From Tetranychus cinnabarinus (lineage: Eukaryota; Arthropoda; Arachnida; Trombidiformes; Tetranychidae), in the NCBI GenBank assembly GCA_022266195.1, contig WHVY01000004.1, positions 7,705,501 through 7,769,500 on the forward strand: DNA of 64,000 nt. The letters run 5' to 3'. A program made the translations under genes and the position numbers. The notes under the pieces were generated by a model. That model saw only the letters and a program-made list of their open reading frames with translations. It was not told the DNA's origin and searched no databases. Below are positions 11,801 to 23,257 of the stretch, piece by piece (positions within the stretch are counted from its first letter, which is position 1; every line of letters begins with the position of its first letter).

Positions 11801-13649
11801 AGTAGAATTTGTTAGTTACAATGTATTACCAACGATGAAATAATTACATGGATATTGTCAACATGCATCGTTAATAGCATGGGGTCGATTTAATGTAAAA
11901 CATTAATGAAAATAGCACAATTTAGCAAATCAATCACAAACACGAGAAAAATGTAAACAATAAATCAATGGCGTAATAAAAGGAGAAAAAGATTTATCTT
12001 AAACAAAGAGCAAAGCAAAGAGTAAAGCTTTACTGACCTCTACAGGCCGTTAATTAATTTATAATTTAAAAATGAAAGATTAAATTTTTGTTATAAAAGC
12101 AGCTTTTTGTGTTTTGATCAGCTGAATATTGCTGAAGGTTAGTATCCTATTACTTTTGACTATCATTTAATTAATTTATTACCAATTTCAATGCAAAATC
12201 TTAATTTAATTATTCAGGAAATATAATGACTTTCATTAAGTTGATAGACATTTCAATAGCTGGGATTAATGTGCGCTTCTTAAAGGCTCCTATGGAATCA
12301 ACGACTTGCCTGTAAGTACAAATAATGGTAAGGTCCTAGTTATGGGGACACTGGCGTGGCTTCAATAGGCATTTAAATTTTCCTCCAATCTGATTGAATC
12401 TTGGTTTACTGGTAAGTTGATGATGTTTTTAATTTAATAATTATGACCAGTGGAGAGGTTATAATAATCTTGAACAAATTGGCTATTTTCACAGCACTGT
12501 TAATCATAATATTAATTTTATCAATCCTCTCGAGTGTTTAAAATTAACATCATAATTATTAAATTAAAAACATCATCATTTCACCAGTAAACTAAGATTC
12601 AATCAGATTGGAGGAAAATTTAAATGCCTACTGAAGCCACGCCAGTGTCCCCATAACTAGGACCTTACCCAAATAATACTATTTTTCCCGGATTTCCTTA
12701 ATTGTTTCTTAATGTAATTGATATCGAATTATTTAATCATTTTTAAAATTGTTTGAAAAGCATTGATTTGTGTCTGGTGATTGATTGGTAACGTTTTTCA
12801 TTACAACTGCTTAAGATTGCAACAACCATAGTAATCGTTATGAGGAATATGAAGATCAAGAATTGCTGCTTTTAATGATGACTATTTGCAGATGACAATG
12901 ATTTTGATACAGGAGTTATGGTTACGTTTTTACTCAAGTGGCTCAAAGGAAATGGAAAAAGATTGATTATCTTTTGTTTATTCAATTCTTATAACGGTTT
13001 GACTATTGAAATCAGACTGTGTAACCTGGTTTACGATGCAACAAAAACCTTGGACCTCTAAGAGCAAAAAAATAATGACTAATTATTGTACGTTCACCCT
13101 TAATCTCCAGAAATTCAAAAAGAATACCAACGATTTTTGACTCAAGTATCAATGATTAGCTTAGGACAAGCACAATAACAAAGGGAACATGAGACATTGA
13201 AAAAACATTCTTGGTTTCTTTACAAGCTTTAAGGATCTCACAATTTGGCTGAATGATTAAGGATGGCTGCTGGTGGATTTTAGATTTAGTAATTACGGAA
13301 TTTCAAGTAAATCTGTTTTCTTTAACTTGCACTTGGATGATGTACATGAACAATCCTTTACTTACTTTTTTAAGATGGTTGCTGCTAAATCTTTTGCTTG
13401 CATGGTACGAGTTGTTGAATTTTCAATCTTTTCAATCAAGGCGATCAAATTTTCAACACTGGCAGCCAAAGGTGGATTTGTTTGTCCATTAATGAGTGGT
13501 GTTATTTGTCCCATTGACCGTTGACGACCATAACAAAGTTCAAATATTTCTGCTTTCCTCGCGGCATTCATACTGATGGAGAAAACACTTGGAGCAATGA
13601 GTAAAATGGTCAATCCTAAAAGCGACATCCATGTTGAACGATAATCCAT
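8880..13649 (-). CDS. Secreted or GPI/TM-anchored protein, vWA-like core
   Basis: Five exons join in phase: 13366-13649, 11044-11319, 9902-10941, 9117-9824 and 8880-9031, giving 819 residues. Residues 1-24 are a signal peptide (MSLLGLTILLIAPSVFS core). A middle segment from about residue 453 (DLFVAIDLQSPDADKYK) looks like the first strand and metal site of a von Willebrand A fold. Later strands are RPFIIMGG and VQILLLTNAAENDL. Paired cysteines are common (CYCDKS, GCPGCS, NPCQDRDLQTCEP). The last exon gives FKFTHAGIQCSSAF, then the hydrophobic tail SLVSSLYLAIILALLSSF, which suggests a GPI signal or a single C-terminal membrane helix. If the exon-4 donor is not used, the protein ends at a TAA (9109-9111) without that tail. 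I do not recognise the family; the vWA call is moderate. The first intron is about 2 kb and holds a MITE. Confidence 0.78.
11320..13365 (-). other. Intron 1 of the 819-residue secreted-protein gene
   Basis: This intron is much longer than the 55-140 base introns in the rest of the gene. It begins with the donor GTAAGT and ends in TTTCAG. It contains the MITE at 12327-12670. Outside it, only AT-rich sequence without coding signal was seen. Confidence 0.7.
12327..12670. mobile_element. MITE with ~120-bp terminal inverted repeats
   Basis: The left end (12327 to about 12447) begins GGTAAGGTCCTAGTTATGGG. It is repeated in reverse complement at about 12551-12670, which ends CCTTACCC. Together the arms form a long hairpin with a loop of about 100 bases. 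A 7-bp direct repeat AAATAAT flanks the element at 12320-12326 and 12671-12677, as expected for a target-site duplication. It contains no open reading frame for a transposase, so it must be non-autonomous. The superfamily cannot be assigned from the ends alone. The insertion lies inside an intron and does not touch splice sites. Confidence 0.85.
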
Positions 13650-15176
13650 GATGATTTTAGATAATGATCACTGGTATAATAATTTAGTCTGTAATTCCAG
13701 TCTGATGTCTCAGACTATTTCAACTCAATGGAGGCAAGTTGAATAAGTAAACTTGGAAACAATTATAAAAAGAAACTCCTTCAATTCAAGTAAATCAACG
13801 AATTTGCGTTTTCATTATTAACTATTCGCGAAGACTATTTTAACTATGGTGATGGTGTTAACCATGAAGTGTCAATATCGAATGTTTCGGGTGTGGTTAT
13901 CAGAAACTTTCCTCTTTTCTATTTCTTTATTGGATTTCACCTTAATTCCCTCTATCACTTTTTTTATAATAGTTCAGAGTTACAATGCTGATGACGATGT
14001 GAAAATCACCAAAGTGAACCTCTGTTCTCTTTATGTTGTTTACTTGAACAGATTATTATATTAATAAGATAAGATAAAAAGAAAAACCAAAACTTATATT
14101 CTAATAAAAATCATGATAACCTGACTTTTTCCCCCTTCTTCATCATCATCATCATTTCTCCCTTCCTTTTCCACTGATTATACAAAGTATTATTCATCCA
14201 TTTATTTCCAACGGTAATCAGATAAAGATGGTTATTAAACGATACCATGATAATAAAAGTCTACCATCTTTAATTTTCAATAAGATTTTACTCTGTTTTT
14301 GACTCACAAGTTAATTCAAACTCTAGATTGTCTCTCATTTTACTATAATATTACACAAAAGTAATTATTTGTTTAATTGTCATAAAATAATAATCAACAT
14401 TCATTGAACTAAAAATTCACATATTAGACAAGAACAAAAAAAACGTGAATCTGATCATTCAACAATCAAAAGGCCTTAGATTTTAGCAAAAGGATTTTGC
14501 TAATTTTTCCAACTCTGAAAATTGAACTTCTTTGCTAATCAATTAGGTTGATTGTGTGGCGTAAATATTATTATATTTAATGATTCACCTAAATAAGGCT
14601 TTGAGATATTTTCCCACCGATCGGAGATGTTTAGGAAGTTTTAATTGTTAACAATATTTGTGTCATGTTTATATATGGTAATGGACACTGGTTTATATTA
14701 ATGACCTGTGAATATTATTTTATATAAAAGTGAATCTCTTTCGACCTTTAGTAGAGTTGGAATCAAGTAAGAGCGGGAGTTATCAAGATTTGTTATTGTT
14801 AATTGTAATCGACCCTTGAATGTCTAGCCATCTTTAAGTTGTTACCATGATTTACGGTAAACCCGATTTTCATACTTGCATTGATAAAATTTGATTTGAA
14901 ATAATTAGCGGTAAAGTATGGATCGGTCCGGATTAATGATGTTAACAGTTTTTATTGATTTAGATAGTTCTGCAGTTAGTTAAAACTATTGTCAATTAAT
15001 AGCAACTAATTTCAATAGATGTTTGGTCATAACAACATAACTTGTTTCCTTGACAGATTAAAACAAAACATTATCAATCGATTGAGTGGTGTAACAAGTT
15101 TAACAATTGGAATTATATTAGTCTGTTGACATTGTTGGTGCGTATCTTTGTCTGCTATTCAATGAATATTGAATAG
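13650..15176. other. Intergenic, upstream of the 819-residue gene
   Basis: The region between two minus-strand genes holds the promoter side of the secreted-protein gene and the 3' flank of IFT88. There is a CATCATCATCATC simple repeat near 14143. TATATAAAAG occurs on the plus strand near 14720, but no plus-strand gene follows it. No coding sequence was recognised. Confidence 0.6.
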
Positions 15177-18100
15177 TTATTCAGGTAAAATGTCTACAAT
15201 TTCATCATTGGTAAATTCGTCATCTTCATTTCTCTTCCTCCAAGAAGTTGTTGGTCGTTGTAGTGCTCCATTTAGAGTGTCATCGTCAAGAGCAAAGGCA
15301 TCATCATATTTGCCCTTATTTTCAATTAAATCAAAAATTGATTTCTTTTTACTTCCATTCTTGGAGTTCATTGAAACTGATGTGACATAGCCTGAACTGT
15401 TGCTGCTTGCCGAGTCTCCTCTTGAGCTTTCAGCCGAGGTTCTATTTGTTGAGGAAGCTCTTGAGCCACTTCTCTGAGATCGGCCACTTTGTGATTTACG
15501 TTCCCTGGATTCTCTTGCTTTCTCCATTTTTTTCAGTTTCTCAGAATATTCATTGTATTCAGGTAAACCCAGATCATTACAAATGCGGACCAAGAATTTG
15601 ACACATTCAATGTTATCAGGAAATTTACGATGAATCATTTTGTAACATTGTAATGCTTGCTGGTAATTCCCACTGCGTCGGTAACAAACAGCTATCAAGA
15701 GATACCATTTAACTTGATTGGGCCTGTGAAAATATATTTGGTAACAATTAATGTCTCTGGTTATTTATTCAAACTTAGTTGATGTAATTAACAAGTAGTG
15801 ACATTTGTAATGTTACTATTTGTAGATGCAATTTTAACTGATCAAATCTAATAGATTTTACGTTTACGAGTTACTTACTGAACTGCAGCTGCTTTCTCTA
15901 AATAACGTATTGCTTTTTCATAAACCTGTGTCTCAATATAATAACCAGCCAGCCTTTCGATTGTTGGTATATGGGACGGAAAATAGCGATAGCTCTGTAA
16001 AAAGAATAGAAAAAAAGAATAAATTTCAATGCACAAAAATTTTGAACTGGGGAACTTACATCATTAATGTATGAAAATGATGAATGTTGATCAGCTTCTT
16101 TAGCTGCAATATCACTCATACGGTTAAGGATTGTTGGATCAGACGGTACGAATGTTATTAATAGTTGAAACCAATCCATGGCAGAGTCCTTATTGCCCAT
16201 CAACTCGTAGCTGAAACAATTTGAGATAAAATATGAATGATTTAAGGTGATAATATCTTAAACATTACTTACATGTGAGCAACTTGGTAAATGACATTTG
16301 GATGGTTAGGAATGATACTATTAATCTTGAGAAGACAGTTTAAGGCAACATCAAATCGAGTCAATTTCTTGTTTGCCAATGCTAGATTATAAAGAGCTTC
16401 AATACAGGACGATTCATTGGCCAAAGCTTCCTTATAGAATTGACTTGCTCGTTCATAATCACCCAACTTGCTGCAGCAATTGCCCTTGTTTACCAGAGCA
16501 CTGGAATTAAATCTGTCAGTGTCAATCGCTATATCAGCATATCGATCAGCAGTTTCAAGCTCATTTTGTAAAAGATATAGAAATGATAAATTAGTTGCCG
16601 CTGTTGATGCTGCTTTTCCCTCCTTCTTCTCAAACGTTTTAAGTGTCCCAATGGCTTCGGTGAATTCACGTCTCTTCAAATGCTTCACAGCTTTGTTGAT
16701 CTCTATATCATCACCAATGTCCCCACAACCAGCTGATCTAATAGCATCAACACACCATTCATAGCCTTGAGTGAAAGTTTCCCCAATAACTGGAGAGATT
16801 AATTGTGAGGCTAACAAGATACACCAATCTCGCTCTTGTTTACGCTCTCGTTCCCATTTACGAAGTGAATCTACTTTGATTGCTTCCAGTATTAAAGTTG
16901 CCAGTGTATCATCGTCATCGGTAATCATCTCATAACGATCAGAGGAAGAGTTAACATCATATGTTTCCAATAGTTTGAGGAATGCTTTCTTCATGTTCTC
17001 TTTATCTCCAATGGCATAATGGCAAACAATTAGATGAAGTGCATCACGAAAGTCACCCTTTTCAGACATTATGTATCCAAATGATGTTATCGCATCAGAA
17101 TATTGATTAAGTTTAACAAACGATAGACCAATGTTTCGCATAACTCGCATTCTGGAAAATTGAATAAAAGAGAAAAATCAGAATGAGGGAAAATAATGAC
17201 ACTGAATCAATATTAAATAATGAAGGTTAATAGGTTAATCGTTGATAGTTCAACTGTAAATATTTTTAAACAAGAGAAGCAAAAAACAAAATTGAATAAC
17301 TTTCACGCTTTGAAACTGTTGAGTGATTTTTTAAGTGTGAAATAACTGGTTCAATATGCTAATAACTTTGCTATTGATGATTGAAATTCCGGCTCAATAT
17401 GGAAGGAAATGTTGAATGAAATTTTAAAATTACCTTGTATGCCTTTGATCAGTCGGAATTTGATCCAAAGCTTTTCTAAATAATTTAATCGCTTCAGGAT
17501 AATTACCTTGGCGATACAAAATGGTACCAATGTTGAGTTTAAGACGACCTGGAAAATAGATCAATGATTTGAATTAGAGGAGTCGGTATAAAAAATTACG
17601 TTGTATAAATATTATAATATTTTCGCATGAAAACAATACTTTTATATGAAAGATCAATAATATTTATCATGAAAATAATATTTTTAAGTGAATCTCTATT
17701 TGCATCCAAGGACAATCAAAATCAATATACCTATGATGTATGATAATTGAAATTGAATTCACCTTTTAACCACTTGTTTGATATAAAATCTTAATGTAAC
17801 AATCAACTACAATAACCTCTCTCCGAAATACAAATAAGTGACTTGATAAATCATTAAATTTTCAATACTCAGCTAATATTCAAAAGTTTGAGATATTTTA
17901 CCGCATTTGCAGCTATTCACATGTTATTGAAATTTGACTCTCAAGAAATCGACATTTTTTGGCATCAACAGGATCACAGAATTAGTCAATTTAGACATAT
18001 TTACCTGAATTGACATATGTTCTTGAACTTTTGGTTAATTTGGTGAAGGTACTGATAGCATCTGAAAACATTTCATTTCGAGTGAACTGAATGCCAAGAT

Positions 18101-18803
18101 TGAAGAGAACAGCAAATGTTAACTCAGACGCAACTGGATGCAAAGGTGAATCAAGTTGCTCCTTTTGCCTTGAAAGTGACTTTTCCTTGGTTATTGCTTG
18201 TTTAGCCTTGTCCAGAGCCAATTTATATTCACCTCGATATGATGCTTCAATTGATTCTTCCAAAAGATCATTAACTTTCTTCTCTAATAATTTAATCTTT
18301 GCTTGGGGTGAACTTTCATCTTTACTGACAAACGGTGAAGACGATGTTGACTTAGATTGACTCAATGGATCAAACACAGCTGATCCTGATGGACTTTTAT
18401 GGTATGAAGTATAACCAGCACCACGAACTGCTGTCATTGGACGTGCTGTTGATGGAGCTTGCTGTTGTTGATTTATGCTTGAGGCTGATGATTTACGACG
18501 AGATGATAAAAGAGTACCACGATTATAACCAGCTGTTCCCATACGCGAGGCTCCACTTGTCCTGTAACCAGTGTTACCTCGCCTTCCATAGCTACTTTTA
18601 AGAACGGTTTGCTGGAAATCTTCATCATATTGTAAAGCCTTTATAAAGATAATTAAAAATACAAAAATAAACATTTGTTGAGAAATTATTCACTTAATTA
18701 AATCAAATTAACTCACCTTTGAATCTAGAGCAGGATTAAAATCATTAAATCCAGAATAAAGATCCTCTAAACTTGGTACTATAACAATACGTTCAGACAT
18801 CAT
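15177..18803 (-). CDS. IFT88: Intraflagellar transport protein 88 (IFT88/Polaris)
   Basis: Seven exons join in phase: 18717-18803, 18005-18638, 17434-17548, 16273-17151, 16060-16210, 15879-15994 and 15177-15723. They give 842 residues, close to the usual 820-830. IFT88 is a TPR core subunit of the IFT-B complex that moves cargo along cilia. The N-terminus carries the family motifs EDLYSGFNDFNPALD, RPMTAVRGAGYTS and FDPLSQSKS. TPR arrays follow, for example GTILYRQGNYPEAIKLFRKAL, with further repeats to about residue 700. The C-terminus is a low-complexity Ser/Arg-rich tail ending in acidic residues, as in homologues. In mites, cilia are expected mainly in sensory neurons, so that is the likely site of action. 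Both ATG codons at 18803 and 18800 are possible starts. Confidence 0.95.
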
Positions 18804-19741
18804 TGAGCTAGTTTACTTATATCACACTTAATTTAAATTATGATTTACACTTGAAACAATAAGTAACGAAAATTTAACTATATTTTTGGGTTTATCAAAT
18901 AAGGACCCATTAAAAGGTGACTTCATGTGTAGCAATCTAAGACCCATTGTTATTTTTTGGTTTGTTTGGTAACAAAATTGCCAATTGTTACCTAAGTTAC
19001 CTAGACAGGCGTAAAAACGAAAGTTGTCCTCATTTTTTTGCTTCCTTCCCAGTTAATCTTTCATTCATCTCTGGTACCCTGAGACTCAATCTAATTAATC
19101 TAGAATCTAAAATTAAATGAAAAGGGTTGACTTGACTTTCGATGCAAATAAATATGAACATTAAATATGTAAATCTGAAACATTTCATAAAAAAATAGCG
19201 AAAAAATTTGAATATAAATTCTCGATAGTTACAAGACCAAATAAGAATAGCTAAAATCGATAAATAAAAAACAAATAAAAATCATTTTCATTGCTTAAAA
19301 AATAATAATTCACACTTTTAGTTGGAATTGATTTCATATTCTTGTTGAAATATGAGAGGCTTGTGAATACAAGCTCATGACGCAAATATTTTCTAATATT
19401 TAGATTGGCTGGTTCAAAACTATAAAAATTGATAATGTGTTTTTGCTCTACATTTTAAAATGAAAAGTGAAATTTGTGCAATTGGTTTCCAGTTTTGATA
19501 GTTTGTATGTAATTTCATTATAAAACAGAAAGCAATTATCGCGAACAAATAATAATCAATATATCCTTTTCCAATTGGTTATGCTACAAGTATCGATTTG
19601 ATAAATAACTTCATTAATTTTGCATTTACGTCTGGTTGATCTGTCAATTTGCTGCGTACATCGAGGATTTTAAATAAGTCACAATCTTTGCCAGTAGTAG
19701 AAACAAATTTCAATGTTTTTCACTTTTTATACAGTTTACAT
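18804..19741. other. Intergenic, IFT88 to RING ligase
   Basis: This spacer holds the promoter side of IFT88 and the 3' flank of the RING ligase gene. It is AT-rich, with one AATCGATA near 19256. No gene or repeat was recognised. Confidence 0.6.
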
Positions 19742-21484
19742 TCAATCATAATCCAATAAATCACGGTAACCCGAAGGATGATTAGTCTGGTTGCTACTAC
19801 TTGATGATGATCTTTGATTAACCGGTTGTTGCTGTGATGTTGTTTGTTGATTATTGTTTTGAAGAGAGCTTCGACTTTCACGTTGACTCGGTTGGTTTTC
19901 GTTCAGAAGCTTACGACAGATAGGACATGTTCCATGCTGGAAAAAGAATGAAAAAGAGGAGAAATTAATTCAATTAAATATTAATAGAATACGTAAACAT
20001 TTCAGATACACTTTAAGGTAAATATCACAATAAATTCAAAGACTATAACAAGATTTTTGACTTGGTTTTATTCAAATATCACTGGATAAATTTAGACAAA
20101 CTCATGAAAATCGATTTTTCGCGTCATCAAGTTCCATAAAGAATCACAATCTTATCGAGTCACAACCTTAGCGGGTCTCATTTAATAAATATTAAATTGT
20201 TTCCACAATAAGGCGAGACGCAATAGAGACTTTGATTTTGAGATTAGCAAACATCCTTGTTTATTGTGTCTGCAGAAACAACACTACAAAAATTAAATTA
20301 ATGGGCATGATAAGTTATAGACAAATAACCAAGTTGTTTTGTGAGAAGAACCCAAATAGTATCAAATAAATATCAATAGCATAAAAAAGTAACAACTCAC
20401 CATTTCTAACCATGGAACAATACAATCATTGTGGTAAACGTGATTACATGGTAACACTCTAACGGGTTCATCTAATTTATAGTCCTCCATGCATACTGTA
20501 CACTGAAGATTTTTATCCACATTATCTTGACAAATGTTAACAGTAGGCAATTTTTCAATTTCTTCTTTAGGCATAGGTGGAGGACCATTATTTTCTATCG
20601 TATTCAAGAGCTAGAATATTTGAGAGAAATGAGAACCATGAATTAGCGTTTTAAATTGTGACATATTGAGAGTTTAAATAATGACAGCGAACATACCTGT
20701 GTAATGATAGTATCAAGACCTTGTGAGCCCCAGGCATAATCACCAGGATTTCCATGAAGAATTTGAAGATAAGGTATGGCCATTTCAAACATTCCACGCC
20801 CTCGATTACCTCTTTGATTGGCTTGTTGATCCCCAGAAAATAATTGAAGAACCCTAGAAGCATAAAATTGAATACCGTGATGATCAGGAGAAGTAAAAAA
20901 AATTAATTAGAAAGATAGCTATTAACAGGATTAAAGATTAACAGGATAGATAACGAGTATAAAAACATTGCTAAAATTGGCTAGATACCGTAAAATTTCT
21001 CCAGCTCGAGTATCCTCAAACCTTTCATAATTTTCTAAGTGTTCAGAACTAGAATGGATAAAAGAAAGATAAAATAAAGATAGAGTTAATTTAAAATAAA
21101 TTTACGATATGCAAATGAATAAAAGAATAGATGATACGAGAAAGATCACTTACTCATCACTACTGATGTCTAGGTTTGCATCACTGGTTAACTCTTCAAT
21201 AAATCCTTCTCTACATCCTGGGCATTTAAATTCCTGTAAACAGAATAGCAGAGAAATAGACGAAAGGTTAAAGAAAGGAACAACAAAAGTGATAAAATAT
21301 GTTTACAGACATTTGTAATGGTCTGCTGGTTGTCAAAAAAGAACCGTTCTAGGGTTAAATGTATGCGTAAGAGAGAAATAAAATGAAAACAAAATATACT
21401 CACTGGTAATACGGGATTGATTTCTTGGTTACATTTATGGCAAAAGTAACGAGTAGGCAGATTATTTATTAGACTCTCCGCCAT
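19742..21484 (-). CDS. RNF126/RNF115-type E3 ubiquitin ligase
   Basis: Six exons join in phase: 21404-21484, 21154-21233, 20989-21048, 20697-20853, 20401-20610 and 19742-19936. They give 260 residues. The N-terminal zinc finger is split over the first two exons: RYFCHKCNQEINP, then FKCPGCREGFIEEL. The middle has the family segment GDYAWGSQGLDTIITQ. The C-terminal RING-H2 runs from CTVCMEDYKLDEPVRVLPC through HVYHNDCIVPWLEM into HGTCPICRK. The tail is Gln/Ser-rich. Such ligases bind ubiquitin through the N-terminal finger and ubiquitinate mislocalised hydrophobic proteins and endocytic receptors. Human RNF126 is about 311 residues; the middle linker is shorter here. RNF126 and RNF115 cannot be separated, and one arthropod gene probably represents both. 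Confidence 0.93.
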
Positions 21485-23257
21485 TTGAATGAATATAATC
21501 CACAATCAGTGTTTTTTTTCAATATCTACAATTAAGTCACAATTATTAACAACAATAAACCCAAAACTTGATTGACCTGAAAGAGAAACAAAAAGGAAGG
21601 AAGAAAAAAAAGGGAGAGAATTAATGTGTATTGCGTTTAACGGTAGGTGGTGCTAAGTAGAAGTATACTATTAATAATTTAAAGTGAGAGATAAACAAAT
21701 TAAGTTTGCTTTTACTGAAATCTGTATACAAATTAGAAAGCGTGTCCAACGGGTCAGGTAAGCTATTTGTCTTAGATGAATGAGAAAAGATAAATTCAAA
21801 AGAAAATGACGGTAAAGCTGACCTCAATTGTGGACTTTAGATTTAAATGCATTGTTGGATTGTGATGCAGAATATTTAAAGAAATAATTCAACAGCTGAA
21901 TAATAGTGATCTGATTGACCAATTAAGCAATCTTATTGTGAGTTGGTTCAATAAGAGATGTGGATTGAGAGATTGGATGTAAGAGCTAAAAGATGTAAGA
22001 TGATGTAAAGGAAGTCAAGAGTAATGAAGAGACGAATGAAGAGAAAATATCAAAATAAAGTCACTTCCTGGTTTTATGGATGAAGACAGATTATCTGGAA
22101 AATAAACCCGTAAGTTGATTTATTTTTCAATACCTTGATAGAAAAACAAATCTTGAAAATGTGTAGAATAAAATTTAGATGAAAAGCTATTTAGCTATAG
22201 CTAAAGAAATGCATGATAAACAATGTTAAATAATAATCTCATAACTGTAACCCAGAAGTCATCTGGTTGGAAAGAGAGCAACAGAAAAAGGTTGATTGAA
22301 TAAACAGATGAAAATCATGAAGATATGGTTAAATTGGGTTTCATTTTCATTGTCAATGTAAAATGGCAAGACTACACAGATAGGTTCTAGAGAAATCTTT
22401 CCTTGATAACATCACAACAATTTGAGATTTTATTTATTCTTACCAATATAGTGGTAAACAGATCCGTGAAGAGCAATTAGATGATTTTTTTATCAAATCC
22501 AGTAGAGGTACAACTTTTATATGATAAATTTTCAACAAACACTGATTCAAGAGTTTGCTTCGTCACAGGAATAAATTACTAAATAAGTATTCAAGATGTA
22601 CAGAGATCAACTACAGATAGAGATTAAAATATTTAACATCTTAATCAAACAAACATTGAGTATTAAATTTTACTATTTCGTTTAAATGCTGAACAAAACT
22701 TACGCAAGATGGCAGCATTAAAAAACTGCTGGGTAAATAGACTCTTAGCTATTTACAGAGATTATTTTGTTGTTACCCAAACATGAGCGGGAAAGTAAAG
22801 TAAACAACGTCCACATTTTTTTTTGTTTTTAATTTAATAATTCTAATTACTTTTCTATCTGTTATTTAATTTGACCTTTAACATCTTCGATGTATTCCTA
22901 TAAGTGCTGCGAGTGATTCAAGCCTTTAGTTCGTCGTGAATCTGACTTGGACAGTTTACAAGCAACTTGAAATATTTGGACTCCATCTTAATCCTTTTTT
23001 TAAATCCATGTCCAGTGAAAGCTTGTCTCTGTGTCGTTTGTTTTGACTCGTCTTGACCATGCATCTTTGACCATGTATTTTTAAATGTTTAAAAACATAT
23101 GCTTTTCTTGAAGTTGAAATATTCCTTTTTCACCTCATTTTTGTCTTTCATTTTACATTTCCATCTTTATTTTCATCTTTTTACTGTGTTTTTGCTCAGT
23201 TTTTTTTAATTTATATCACTTGATTATTTAGGTCAATCAACTTTAATTTTTTACAAA
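21485..23257. other. Divergent promoter region, RING ligase / Codanin-1
   Basis: About 1.8 kb separates two divergent start codons. Just before the Codanin-1 ATG lies 'tatttag', a possible acceptor of a 5' UTR intron. No coding sequence or clear repeat was recognised. Confidence 0.55.

Noticed and set aside
13846..14064. 72-codon plus-strand frame with hydrophobic stretch
   Set aside because: It is AT-rich intergenic sequence with no promoter, no homology and no conserved motif; the hydrophobicity comes from T-rich codons.
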